A stretch of DNA of 61,020 nucleotides from Anthoceros angustus (GCA_010909165.1 MU008187.1:1-61020); one strand, 5' to 3'. Positions 34,840 through 45,557 are shown, counted from the first letter of the stretch. Made by a program: numbers and translations. The notes: generated by a model from the sequence alone, not told the origin.

Positions 34840-34989
34840 ATTAACTAAAAGCACAACAACAATGTCTCAATGTCAAAAACGTTTAAATACTTCTATATCT
34901 TAGACAATACGCCCCTTGGGCCACATAACCCTAAATAACATAACAGCGCCTATTTGACTAAGTGACGAGTGTTGATTAATTATCCAACA
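34833..34989 (-). mobile_element. Ty1/copia 3' LTR (157 bp)
   Basis: On the minus strand the LTR starts TGTTGGATAATTAATCAACA and ends TAGTTAATTTAACCA, a TG...CA boundary. The sequence just upstream, GATTAAGAGGGAG, is a polypurine tract. The length is short but within the copia range. The first bases form a small inverted repeat (GAGTGTTG...CAACACTC). I found no matching 5' LTR above 39.2 kb, so the target duplication cannot be read. Confidence 0.7.
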
Positions 34990-35003
34990 CTCCCTCTTAA
35001 TCA
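34990..35003 (-). promoter_or_regulatory. Polypurine tract of the copia element
   Basis: Minus-strand GATTAAGAGGGAG sits directly against the LTR start TGTTGG, the position where plus-strand DNA synthesis is primed in LTR retroelements. Confidence 0.65.
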
Positions 35004-35136
35004 TCACGAGCATTACGATCATTAAATAGGCCATAAATAAATACGGGACGCACACGCAACTCGCACCAGAATTCCAACCACAACTATCATCGGCTTCAGT
35101 CCACGAGCTACACACAGCGCGACAACTGCAGAAAAG

Positions 35137-35700
35137 ATGGCCGAGGCTCTTGCAGCATTCCTCACCGCTGCCATTCTATCCAGCCTCCTACAGCTGCTCA
35201 TTCACTTGGCAACCAGGAGCGAGATGGAGAGCGTCGCAAGCGGAGGAATCTCTGAGAGGCCAACAAAGAAGAAGAAGGCCAAGGCCACGCATGTTGTAGA
35301 CAGAACTGAGGCGAGAAGCGGCCCTGTGGAGGACTGGGGCGAAAGACACTGCGTCGGGAAGAGAATGTCCATACGAGACTTCGAAGTATCCCTTGAAGTG
35401 ACCCTGTGCTGGGGCAAAAGAGAGAAGCCGGTGGGTGAAGAAGGAGAGGACTTAGGCCCTCTATCTGTAGAGGAGGATGCCAAGCTCCTTGGTCAATCGG
35501 AGATCAGAGGCTTCTCCGGTCAAGAGCGGTCGATAAATGATGAGCAGCGGCGATTAGGTATCCCTGATGCTTCATCCGCCCGTCTCTGCTCATCATTTTG
35601 TTGTCTGTCTGTGGAACTAACCATGAAACGCTATTCTGGCTGTGCGCAGGGTGTGACCACCTGGCCAACAGTGGCAAAGGGGGTTTCACACTTATCATAG
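35137..35700 (+). CDS. Antisense 187-codon frame between copia pol and 3' LTR
   Basis: The frame runs opposite to the copia element and occupies most of the 755 bases between the pol stop and the polypurine tract. It starts at ATGGCC preceded by AAAAG, a fair plant start context, about 105 bases after a TATA-like CATAAATAAATA (about 35,031). Residues 1-25 are hydrophobic (MAEALAAFLTAAILSSLLQL), looking like a signal anchor or amphipathic helix. Then come a basic patch (PTKKKKAKA), and a charged middle with VEDWGERHCVGKRMSIRDFE. I recognise no domain. Antisense frames in this position are known in some plant LTR retroelements, but I cannot tell whether this one is expressed or chance; 564 bases without a stop in G-rich DNA is possible by chance. 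Confidence 0.45.
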   Translation: MAEALAAFLTAAILSSLLQLLIHLATRSEMESVASGGISERPTKKKKAKATHVVDRTEARSGPVEDWGERHCVGKRMSIRDFEVSLEVTLCWGKREKPVGEEGEDLGPLSVEEDAKLLGQSEIRGFSGQERSINDEQRRLGIPDASSARLCSSFCCLSVELTMKRYSGCAQGVTTWPTVAKGVSHLS

Positions 35701-35744
35701 CCAGGTCCTGCATCTCAAGTCCTGTCTGTCCATAGTCAGATAAA

Positions 35745-38700
35745 TTATTGAGATTGGGACTTGGCAGCCTGTTCAAAATACACCGAAAAATCTGCCAGTC
35801 CAAGGCCTTGCATGTGCTGATAGTGTTTCTGTTTGGGCAGCCCTTTTGTCAAGATGTCAGCTGTGTTTTCATCTGTAGCAATGTAACCGACCTTGATGAC
35901 TCCTCGTTCCACTACATCGCATATGTAGTGATGTTGTATTTCGATATGCTTTGTCCTGGCATGAAACTTAGGGTTTGCAACCAACGCCAAAGCAGACATG
36001 TTATCACACAGCAGGGAGGTAGGGGAGTCTTGTAACTGTCCCAAGTCTTTTAAGAAACTTCTTTCCCACTCAACTTCTTTGGATGCATCTGTTAAAGACT
36101 TGTACTCTGCTTCCGTGGACGAGAGCGCTATGGAAGACTGCTTTTTGCAGCTCCAGTTCACAGCAGCAGATGCAAGCAAGAAACAGTAGGTACTTAGGCT
36201 TTTTCTCGAATCTGAGTCCGATGCCCAGTCAGCATCAGTGTAACCTGTAAGTACTAGCTTCTTCGCTCCACTGCTCTTGTAAAATAGCCCATAACTCTGC
36301 GTCCCCTTAAGGTACCTAAATATTCTCTTAACAGCACTCCAATGACTCCTTCCAGGTTTTTCCAAGAACTGAGAGACAGTTGAGACTGAGTACTGTATAT
36401 CTGGGCGTGTCCAGTTGCCCACGAAGATAAGACTTCCAACGGCATGTCTATAAGGTACCTCAGACATGTCCTGAATTTCATCTGCTGTTTGTGCACACTG
36501 GAGGCTAGTTAGCTTAACTCCAACAGCATATGGAGTTGTAGCGGGTCTGGCCTGGTCAAGTCTGAACTTCCGTAGGATCTCATTTATATATTTATATTGA
36601 TGTATAATTATGAGGCCTTCGTTTCTGACTCTTAGGATTTGTATACCCAAACAGAAGCGAAGTTCCCCGATATCCTTCATGTCGAATTTGCTACTTAACA
36701 TCTCCTTAACTTCTGCTAATAACGGCTTGCTGTTGGTTGCAAGAATTACATCATCGACGTACAAAGCAAGCAACACGAAGTCCTCTCCCTTAGTGAGCAT
36801 GTAGACATTACTGTCTGCAGCATTCTGGACGAAGGAGATACTCAGCAGATAGAGATGCATGGTAATGTACCAGACCCTGCCGCTCTGTTTGAGGCCATAT
36901 ATGCATTTCAACAGCTTGAGTACTTTACGAGGGTGGTTTTTGTCAATGTAACCCTCAGGTTGCTCCATATAAAGGTCTTCTTCGAGGGCACCATAAAGAA
37001 AGGCTGTACATACATCCATCTGGTGTAATTCAAGGTCAAGCTCAGCAGCTAGGGCTAAAATGATACGGATAGACTGTGCTCGAACGACAGGTGAGAAGGT
37101 CTCCTAGTAGTCTAGTCCTTCAACCTGAGTAAATCCACGTGCAACCAATCTGGCTTTATAACGTGCTATTGCTCCTTGTGCATTGAGTTTTAACTTAAAT
37201 ACCCACTTGCACGAGATAGGCTTGCGTCCTCGTGGGAGGTCGACTAATACCCATGTCTTGTTCTTGACGAGGGACTGGTACTCATCCTCCACTGCGATCT
37301 GCCACTTGGAGGACTCGGGACAAGAGTAAGCCTGTGACAGAGAAGTGGGTTCGTCAGGAAGGACAGAGAGGGGAAGAAATTGATCAGGATGGAGGGAATC
37401 CACTTTACAGGTGGAGGATCTAAAATCCAAGGACTGGTAGCGGGGTTCCTTCCATTGGTCAGGAGAAGGCCTGTGACGTGAGCTACGACGAGGGGCTAAA
37501 TCAGACTCCACTGGATCAGGCCCCACGGGATGTGGAATGTGAATTACAGCACCTTCCACACCCTGAATGTCCTCCAATGAATCTGCAGGCTGAAGGTGAT
37601 CACTGCCAGAGGACAGAGAAGCATGATCATAAATGTCAGCATCAAGGTCGTCCACTTGGGCATTAAAATTATCGGGTACAGCAGGATCCATAATGGCATC
37701 CAGAGGAGCAGGGCCAGCATCATCAGGTTCATCAGAAATGAGAGAAGGAACATCTTCGCCGTCATCTGATGGATATGTGGCAGCTGACCCTGGATCCAAG
37801 TCCGGAGGTAGCTGACCGTCTCCCTCTGAAGATGGCTCAACTGAAAAGTCCGAATGAAGATCCGCTGAAACGGGCTGTGAAGGCTCGATAAAGGTAACGC
37901 TCCTGGCCAAGGTGATAGTCTGATTGACAGGATCATACAACTTGTAAGCTTTAACATGTTCACTGTAGCCTACAAAAATCAACCTCTTGGCTCGGGAATC
38001 TAACTTTCGCCTCTTGTCTGCAGGGATGTAAGCAAAGGCAGGGGAGCCAAAAACTCGCAGGTGCAAGAGGCTAGGTTTCCTGCGCCAGAAAACTTCATAC
38101 GGCGTCTTACCAGGTACAGAACTGGTTAGTACCCTATTCAGGACATAGGTAGCTGTGACTACGGCCTCTGCCCAATAACCCTGAGGTAACCCAGCCCATA
38201 GGAGCATACTTCGCGTCATGCCCAGAAGGGTCTGGTTCTTGCGTTCTGCAACACCATTCTGTTGTTGCGTATAAGGGACTATGAGCTGCCTTTCTATTCC
38301 ACGCTCTTGTAGAAAAGTGTCAAAAGCAGTATTCACAAACTCTGTCCCATTATCAGTCCTCAGGACCTTGAGCAATTGACCTGATTGTCGCTGAACGGTC
38401 ACTAACCAATCCTTGAAGAGTGAAAATGTGTCACTTTTGAACTGCATGGGGAATGTCCAGGAGTACCGACTATAGTCATCCGTCAATGTGAAATAGTATA
38501 AGGCTCCTCCTAGAGAGGGTTGGTGAATCTTTCCTGAAATATCAGCATGCACTAATGCGAGAATTGTGTCTGCCCTGTGAGCATTCTTCGGGAAAGGAAG
38601 CTCCCTCTGCTTCGCTTGAATACAAGACTCGCAAACAGGCAAGTCTTTGAAGCAGTTGGGTAATGGCTCCCTATGGCAACCTTTCACGGACATATCAATT

Positions 38701-39215
38701 AACTTGTGTCTGTTGGCATGTCCTAGACGAGCATGCCACAATGAGGCCATTTGAGAAGAAGACAGGCGTACAGGGCCTGTGGAATAGGCTGCCTCAGAGA
38801 GTGGGTTACAGGAGATGTCCGGACGATATAGATCGTCACGTGGTATACCTCTGAACACACATTTTTCTGGGGCACCAACTGTGTAGAAGCAGCAACCATC
38901 AGTGGTAACTTTCATCTCAAAAGTGCGTTGTCCCATTAACCTGCTCATGGACAGGAGGTTCTTGCCCATCTGAGGTACATATAACACGGGTTCCAAAGTT
39001 AGAACAGTACCATCTGGAAGTGGAAACTTACAAATGCCCTGTCCCAGAATGTGTAGGCTAGTTTTGTTCTGCTCATCCCCAAGTAAAACTCGTTCTTTCA
39101 CAGGAGAAAGATCAAGCACAAAGAATTGTGCTCTTTCATTACAGATGTGGGCAGTAGCTCCTGAATCGAGGTACCACCCACCATCAGCATGTAATGAGCT
39201 CGATAGGCCCATCAA
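35745..39215 (-). pseudogene. pol: Ty1/copia pol polyprotein (protease, integrase, RT, RNase H), one stop codon
   Basis: Two open frames in the same phase, 39,215-37,104 (703 codons) and 37,019-35,745 (424 codons), are separated by 28 codons and a single TAG where the family has Glu (GLDY-stop-ETFSPVVRAQSIR). Domains in order: protease with LDSGATAHIC; GAG-pre-integrase zinc-binding HARLGHANRH...CESCIQAK; integrase with D of VHADISG, D of RTDNGTEF and E of QNGVAERKNQTL; RT with CKWVFKLKLN, DVCTAFLYGALEE and the catalytic LYVDD; RNase H with GYTDADWASD, SSTEAEYKSL and TKHIEIQHHY...ADILTK. All catalytic residues I can check are intact, so the copy is young apart from the stop. The domain order protease-integrase-RT defines copia. 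Confidence 0.95.
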
Positions 39216-39650
39216 TATTTTTGTGATTGCTTTGAGTGTTCAAGCGCCTTTGTCCTTCTGACGACACTAGCGGTAGCCAATCCGAGTTTACGGTTCACGA
39301 TTTCTTTCTGTGGCACTCACGTGCCCAATGGCCGGCGACACCACACCAATTGCAATTGCCTGTTCGGCGAGGACTGGCAGAGCTTGACTCATTCTTGGTG
39401 CTTGCAGGTGCCTTACCTCAACTTTTGCTCTTGCTAAACTTAACGGCCAAAGCCTTGTCACTTCGTGGTTTAATCCCTCCAGCAGCATTGAGCCAATTTT
39501 GCTCTTGTTTGAAGAGGACACATGAAGAGGACTGCATGTCTCTTGCCTGAAGGTGGTGCATGTCTCTTGCTTGAAGGTGGTGCATCTCTCTTGCCTGAGG
39601 GTGTTGTGGAGTGCTGGTTGCGGCCGGCTCACTTCTGTGCCGTTCCTAAC
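39216..39650 (-). pseudogene. gag: Ty1/copia gag C-terminal part with zinc knuckle, truncated
   Basis: Upstream of pol, a different minus-strand frame reads VLFKQEQNWLNAAGGIKPRS, a stop, KAPASTKNESSSASPRRTGN and then CNWCGVAGHWAREC (about 39,313-39,354), a CX2CX4HX4C zinc knuckle. Before it lies an 8-residue repeat (LQARDMHH). A stop follows the knuckle, and pol lies in another phase, so a frameshift separates them. Gag sequence is lost above about 39,650; the missing N-terminus and 5' LTR show the element is 5'-truncated or rearranged. Confidence 0.75.
39533..39604 (-). repeat. 24-bp tandem repeat within copia gag, three units
   Basis: TGCATGTCTCTTGCCTGAAG-type units start at 39,533, 39,557 and 39,581, an exact 24-base period. 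On the minus strand each encodes LQARDMHH or a close variant. A related single copy occurs at about 40,710. Confidence 0.85.
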
Positions 39651-39794
39651 TCTTGCTATGATTTATGTGAGGCACGAAGCAAGTGGTATAGCTTGGGGCG
39701 TGGCTTGTGTCTCTCTGTTGCGCCGGTGGCTCCGTGAATTTGTCAATGGCACTACGCTTACAATGTGAATTTGTCAATGGCACTGGAAACCCGG

Positions 39795-40150
39795 TAGGCG
39801 TATACAACGTGCAAGATCGCTTTGCAATGGACCTTGTGTATGAGACTACGTTGTGAATTTGGTGTAAAACGTGCAAAGGCTGATCCGGCCTTGTCATACA
39901 TTTACAACATACAAGTGCGCTTTACAGCTGTTGTAAATTAGACTATGTTGTAAAATTGTGGGAGGCCTATCTTGGCCTCTCTTAACGTTTTACAATGTCT
40001 ACAGTGCGGTTTGCAATTGATCGTGTTGTAAATTAGATTAGGTTGCGTATGTTGTAAAACATAGAGAGGCTGATCCTGGCCGTCTCAAACATTTACAGCG
40101 TACAATTGGGCTTTACGGACCGTGTTGTAAAACACGGTCCGTTAAACAAT
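39795..40150. repeat. Diverged tandem repeat of about 90-105 bp with a perfect hairpin at its end
   Basis: Blocks like (C/G)(A/T)TTTACAAC, GTGCG(C/G)TTT(A/G)CA, TGTTGTAAATTAGA and GAGGC(T/C)(G/T)AT recur in the same order at about 39,800, 39,897, 39,985 and 40,089. At 40,117-40,140 the arms GGACCGTGTT and AACACGGTCC face each other around GTAA, a perfect 10-base inverted repeat. Confidence 0.7.
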
Positions 40151-40469
40151 TAATGCTTTGTCTTGAGGAGGAACATCCCCTCACGGCTAGATCATCTTAT
40201 GGAGGTGGAATGGGAGCACCATGGATGTGGTCTTGGCGAGTGGGGATAAGCATTCTTGGTTCCAAGAATCTCGTTCTCTCTTGGTTACATCCATCATAGT
40301 GCTATGATGGAGCTATTGAACAACGACCCCTACGTTAGATGGATCGTCTTAATTGGCAAGTGGGGGATGACTGTCTTCAGATTTCAAAGAACCTACTGGT
40401 TTAGTCTTCACTATGATGGACAACTAGTGGTGATTCCACGACCTCATTTTGTAGTCTTGCTTGCTTTGT

Positions 40470-41110
40470 CGGGGATGTGGTGACATGGAATGCCCTTATG
40501 GTACTGACAAGGGCTCGGCACAGGAGAATGTAGTGGTGGGCACCTACACGGTGGACATGTATGCAAAATTTGGTGAGCTGGAAAATGCACAAGTTTTGTG
40601 ATTGAGCGACCCATGAAAGAGGACGATCTGCGAAATATGGTGAGCTGGAAGATGCAAAAGGGGTGCACTCTATTGTGGAAGGAACGCGATTGCACTCATA
40701 GATGGTGGTGCATGTCTCTTGCCTAAGGGTGTTGTAGAGTCTTGATCGTGGCCACCTCCTGCCGTTTCCTTGTACTCATGCTATGTTTTTAGGAGAGCTT
40801 CATTCTGGCACATATGCTTCCAAATGTTTTCACGATTGCATCACCTGGATCTTGAGTGCATGCATCATGTGGCGAGCACAGTGCACATGTAATCTATGTG
40901 ATGAAGTGCCATGTTACTCTTTTGCCTCAAAGCAAAAACTAACATAGTCGCTTGGCCATGTGGATCATGACCATGTTCGATGGCGCAAAGCAGTGTTGGC
41001 ACTTGGTGTATGCAAAATGTGGTGGCTGGAAGGTGCATGCATTTTGGCGGTGAAACGGCCCATGAAAGAGGAATTTGGGCACCTGGTGGACATGTTTGTG
41101 AAGTGGAAGG
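40470..41110 (+). pseudogene. PLS-type PPR repeat fragments
   Basis: Starting at 40,471 the plus strand reads GDVVTWNALM and, after one frame change, ENVVVGTYTVDMYAKFGELE. These are close to the typical plant PPR phrases RDVVTWNALI and VxxALVDMYAKCGxLExAxxVF. AKYGELEDAKGVH follows near 40,635, and VYAKCGGWKVHAF near 41,012. Stops and frameshifts separate the pieces. The two copies of CGxCCCATGAAAGAGG (near 40,610 and 41,058) suggest an internal duplication. Such genes encode organelle RNA-processing factors; this is only debris of one. Confidence 0.6.
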
Positions 41111-41814
41111 TGGTTCACGTGTTGGAGTCTGCTGATTTCTCGATTGACCTTCGTTTTCAAGTGCGATTCGCACCAATTCCACGTAGTACACGGCCGGCGT
41201 CGAGGTAAGCATAATGAGCAATGCCACGAGAACCTCGGCAAGATGTAGACACCTAACGACTTGGCACTAACCATTACCTTCCATGCACCGCGCTCCTCCT
41301 CCTCTCGATGTTGGACTCCAATGCCCTAACGATGCCTCTAGCGGGCTGAAGCTGTAAGGCTAGGTCAGACCCTTTCCGGTGGACATTCTCGTCTTGCAAA
41401 GCGTGCGATGTCGGTTGCAACTTTGTTGTCCACTTGCATTTTGCCACACTACATCTCTTTCACATTTCACATGGATACTGCCAGAAGCCCATAGAACATC
41501 AACCTTTGGGCGTCCCGGATGGCGGCAACCAAAAGGGTTAGGGTTGGTGGCGGTCGAGGACACATTTCCTCAACTCTCCTCGTGGGTCCCGACCACCTAC
41601 TTCACATTCGGCACGAACGACCCCCCTACAACCCCAAAGCGAGCAATTGGCGAGAAGGCGAGCGGATTTGCCACCATCCTCACCAAGGTAATCGACACAC
41701 ATGTGGTGGGATGCTAAGTTGCATTGACCAGCTTCTGAGACAGCGGAGAAGAGTAACCGAAGACCCTTATTATCGTATAGAATGTGGCACAGTGCCATGA
41801 ATTGGAAGTACCTA
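41111..41814. other. Unassigned stretch
   Basis: Open frames of up to 120 codons occur on both strands without recognisable domains. I see no repeat or RNA gene here. Confidence 0.4.
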
Positions 41815-42190
41815 CCTACAGGATCATGGAGGATGAGCGCATGTTGTAGAAGATAGTCGATTAACTAGGCTAGAATCTTTCATAGGCGGGAGGAGCGTGG
41901 GGAGATGCTTTAGAGAAACAGTTCGGGAGCTCAAAAAGGCGGCATGATGGAAAAGTGAGGAAGCAGGAGGCTATCGCAGCCGGGGATTTAGTTCTTCTCT
42001 ACGATAGTCGGTACCTGGACTTCCCAGGGAAGCTTAGGCTGAGATGGATGGGACCTTACGAGGTAGTAGCAGTATATGAGAATGGATCTGTGCAACTCCG
42101 GGTATTAGGCGGAGAATTACTGCCGACCAGAGTGAATGGGTGGAAGGTTAAGAAGTACCTTCAAATTTTGTTGTTTGCGAGGGCAAAAGC
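41815..42190 (+). pseudogene. pol: Ty3/gypsy integrase C-terminal (GPY/F) fragment
   Basis: The frame 41,955-42,187 reads GDLVLLYDSRYLDFPGKLRL followed by RWMGPYEVV, then NGSVQLRVLGGELLPTRVNG WKVKKYL. This is the GPY/F module at the end of gypsy integrases (W-x-GPY preceded by GD-V-L). The preceding bases (41,815-41,954) read as the end of the integrase core region in broken frames. The frame runs on through the polypurine tract (GAGAAGGGG at 42,194-42,202) into the LTR, so the pol stop seems lost. The rest of pol is absent to the left. Confidence 0.8.
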
Positions 42191-42204
42191 GGTGAGAAGG
42201 GGTA

Positions 42205-42700
42205 TGTGGGCGCAAAAGTTTGGGCAACCAGTCCAAAAGAGCCAGAAGACAAACAAGTTTGATTTTTTTTGGCTAAAAACGATTGAGGAGGAGCATGCCA
42301 GGAAATTTTCCGAGAACCTTGAAGCTGGAGTTGTATGGATACTGTTAGGAAGTTGAAGAGGATATCCTAGGGAAAAGAACGGGTCAAAACGACCCCCAGG
42401 CGAGACAGAATGGCAGTCCGAAAGGCGGTGGTGGCGGACTACGTAGGTACCACCACTGCCGATAGGTGAGAAAGGAGCGGACTACGCGGTGGTGACAAAA
42501 TCTCGGCTAAAACGGAAATTAGGATAAGGGGATATCCTATATATGCTCACCAATAGGGATAAAATAGGATTAATTAGAAGGTAATTAATTTGGGGTTGCG
42601 GATAGGGCAGGAAAATAGGTAATTTAGGCAGGCTTGGTAATTTAGGATGTTGAACAGATCTAGGGTTGGGAACTCTCCAGGTGGCAGCAATCCAAGGAGG
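42205..42700 (+). mobile_element. Gypsy LTR head, plus orientation
   Basis: After the polypurine tract the LTR begins TGTGGGCGCAAAAGTTTGGG, matching 44,034 (plus) and the minus-strand starts at 50,581 and 58,851. It continues with CGGGTCAAAACGACC (about 42,382), a weak palindrome region, and a TATA box in CCTATATATGCTCACC (about 42,536-42,551), shared with 44,524. The 3' boundary is unclear; no second TGTGGGAGG...CCACA end occurs before the gag frame at 43,272. Confidence 0.6.
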
Positions 42701-43271
42701 GCAAAGTGCAGTTTGGGCAGCGCCAACTTCCGCTTCGAACTGAGGCGTCCTCACTTCGCGAAGAACTGAGACTGGCGCTAGAGCGTAAGAGCGAGGAGGA
42801 GAGGAGGAAGCCGCCATCACCCTCACCACCCCCGCTGCGGTCGAATCGAGCGCAAAGGGAGCTTGACGCAGAAGAAGGAGGGAACCCTAGCGGGCGAGGA
42901 GGAGAGGCGCCAAACACTCTGAGGCGTTGCGGAGACCTTCAAGCGTGACCGTGAGAGGAGGCTAGGAGTCGTCGGAGGCCGTCGAGGCGAGGCGCGGGAG
43001 GGCACTTGAAGCGGCGCAAGGTCGAGGAAATTGAGAGTGAAGGGAGGAGGACCACGACCACCTATCGGCGGCGCCTTGCCCTAAGAGGAGAAATCACGAG
43101 GAAAATTGGCAACAGCTGGGAAGCATCACCAAGCCTAGCGTTGAAATTGTGCGTTAAGAGAGGTTTTGCTGCCAGACTCGAGGAGAAGGAGCGTTTGAGA
43201 GCAAAGTCTTGAGGTTGCCAATTGGGAAGTGATTCACTCCCCTAGCAGCGTTTGGGAAGGAAAACGCCACC

Positions 43272-44033
43272 ATGCCTCGAGCAGGAAAGGGCAAGGGGAA
43301 GGAGCCACCTGCCAAGGGCTCCTCCTCGCGAGGAAAAGGAAAGAAGGTAGAAGCGGAGGCTGCGCCGCCAGGAGGGGGTGAAGTCGAGATGCCCCAATTC
43401 ACTTGTTTTGCAGGGCAGCTTAACCCCCGCGATTTGGTTGATTTTCGGCAATGGGCAGAGGAGGATAACATCCAATTGGGATGGGTGTATGGCCGCCAAT
43501 GGGCCTACACCAATTTGGAGTTGATTGAGGAGTGCTTCATCAATCTCCATCAATCAGAGGCAGCCCTTGCCGCATTACCGGAGAGGAATGCTCGAACGGA
43601 TCCTCGCTGCTGGACCGTAAGGAGCATTCGACAGGTGTATGGGAGACCGGAGGAGGAGAGCTCTGGGTGCTCTCCTCGAAGGACGAATGGAGGAAGAGGG
43701 GCGGCCCTCTCGAAATTCCAGAGCTCCTCGACATGATGGACGGAGGTGAAGGCCCATGCAAGAATGGTGGAAAAGCGAGATAGCATCAAGAGGAAGTGGA
43801 GGCTCTTTGCGAAGATTGTCTGGGGTTGGTAAATTACCAAAGGACTTCTATTTCAGCACCAACTTCCTGCAATTTTGTGGAAGATTTCAGAGGAGCCAAG
43901 CAGTTAGGGCACCATCATGTATGAGGCCTACATCCACCACCGGGAGAAGCTCCTCAAGCCAAATTCGGTGGATGAGGAAGGGCCAAGGCCCTGCTACCTT
44001 AGCACCTATTTGGTGCATTTGTGGGAAACGGAG
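43272..44033 (+). pseudogene. gag: Gypsy gag/ORF1-like gene, 3'-truncated
   Basis: An open frame of 154 codons (43,272-43,736) starts MPRAGKGKGKEPPAKGSSSR, a basic Gly/Lys/Ser-rich tail, then QFTCFAGQLNPRDLVDFRQW, DNIQLGWVYGRQWAYTNLEL and IEECFINLHQSEAAL. The start is preceded by GCCACC, a good initiation context. Downstream it changes frame but continues with KRKWRLFAKIVWG, TIMYEAYIHHREKLLKP and LSTYLVHLWE to 44,033, where LTR sequence begins without any pol. The same C-terminal part is at 1-470. It resembles ORF1/gag-region proteins of plant gypsy elements; I see no CCHC knuckle. Confidence 0.6.
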
Positions 44034-45557
44034 TGTGGAATGCAAAAGTTTGGGCAACAGGCTTAAATGAGTTCGTTTTGAAACAGGCTCACACTCTTTT
44101 GCTAGAAATGGTTTGGTGAAGACATGCAAGGAAAATGTTTTGCTCCTTTTGAGCGGAGTCGAGGACCATGTCGGGAAGGCGAGAAAGGATATGCAGAAAA
44201 AGAAACGGGTCAAAACGACCTTGGTGAGGAAAAGGTAACCTACATGAGTGGTAGGAGGTGTCCCACTGGTGAGAAACTCCTACCATGGTAGCGAGGGTAG
44301 AGAGATCCTACCACCGTAGGAGAATGACCCTGCTAGTGTTTTGATCACTTACCAGTGTAGGAATAGTTCCTACCATGGTAGGAGAGGGTAGGAAGGTATC
44401 CTACCGCCGTAGGAGTAACTCCTACAAGAGGAAGGGCAGACTACCGCGGTAAGCTGGCAGACTACCGCGGTAGGCTGAAGGCATCTCGAACAAAAAGGGA
44501 AATTAGGATAGGGAGATATCCACTATATATGCCCACCAATAGTGGACTAGATAAATGGGTCAGAATAGGAAATTAAAAGCTAGATTGGTTAGGAAACTAG
44601 GGGAAAATAGTATCTTAGTATAAGAGGAATTAGGAAACTCCAATCAAGCTGTGGAAAAGGTGCCACGTGGTGCATATCCAAGGGCAGTAGATTGGTAGTT
44701 ACCATTCTAACCCCAAGTTATCTTTATAATCTGCTGCATGTGTGTAGGAGGTCACAACTTGAAGGTGAGGAAGCGCCAACAATGCAGGAAGGCGCCGCCA
44801 CACCAAGAGCTGTAGAAGAGCCCCACATAGTATTGTGATGTACGTGTGCCTGTGCAGGGATGGAGAAGAGGGGCGCGAGCTAGGCAGCAGAGGAGGAAAA
44901 TAGGCAAGACAAGTAGGGGTGCAACAAGAGAAAAAGAAGGAAGGATAGGGCTGTGTGTTGAACTAGGAGAGGCCATGGCAAGCTGAATTTACAGCTGGGC
45001 TGCAAGATGGAGGTGGACACAGGAAGCGATATGCGGATGGGCTGCAATATGGTGAAGGAATCGCAGCGTGTGCATCATGAAGGCAAAATTGGTGTGAAGG
45101 ATTGGGCAGCAAGGTAGGCTGATTCAAGAGTTGGTCAAGGAGTTCGCTAAGGAGAAATGTGGAGAAGGAGCTTGGTGAGGAGTTCAATAAGCAATGAGTA
45201 AAATGTATTTGGAAGAATGTGCACAAGCAACTTCATGTTGGATATGGGGGTATAAAACTCCAAAGTTAAGCGTCCTTTGAGGATCGATTACTCGGATGGG
45301 GTACCTTTTTGTGAGGAGTATGAGCTTATATTTGCAAAAACACATGGGGGATTGGGAAAGTTCTTAGTAGGGGTTTGCGGGTGACGGGCAGATTTTGGAG
45401 GAGGATTGAGCTTTTCCTTGGGTTTCTCTTGGGTAGGATGGTCCCTATGGGCGCCTAGGGCCAAGGAGATGCAGGGAATGTTGTTCTTGCAGGGAGGATT
45501 GATGACTTAAGAGCCTTCTTGGTGCAAGCCGGCTAGGGTCTTGAATTTGTGCAAGAT
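44034..45557 (+). mobile_element. Long gypsy LTR fragment, plus orientation, truncated at 45,557
   Basis: It begins TGTGGAATGCAAAAGTTTGG and carries the block CGGGTCAAAACGACCTT (about 44,206), the palindrome array 44,235-44,480, then GATATCCACTATATATGCCC (TATA at 44,524-44,530). From about 44,960 to 45,290 it is similar to the minus strand of 57,650-58,000 (GGGCTGCAAGATGGAGGTG, TGTGCATCATGA, TAAGCGTCCT). It stops abruptly where the minus-oriented LTR starts at 45,558. Confidence 0.6.
44235..44480. repeat. Array of CCTACC-N3-GGTAGG palindromes
   Basis: Clear units include CTCCTACCATGGTAGC, ATCCTACCACCGTAGGAG, TTCCTACCATGGTAGGAG, ATCCTACCGCCGTAGGAG and two of GACTACCGCGGTA. Spacing is irregular. 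The array lies about 200 bases into the LTR, before the TATA box. Confidence 0.8.

Noticed and set aside
34833-39650. Complete copia element with two LTRs
   Set aside because: No copy of the LTR start was found above 39.2 kb and the gag N-terminus is missing.
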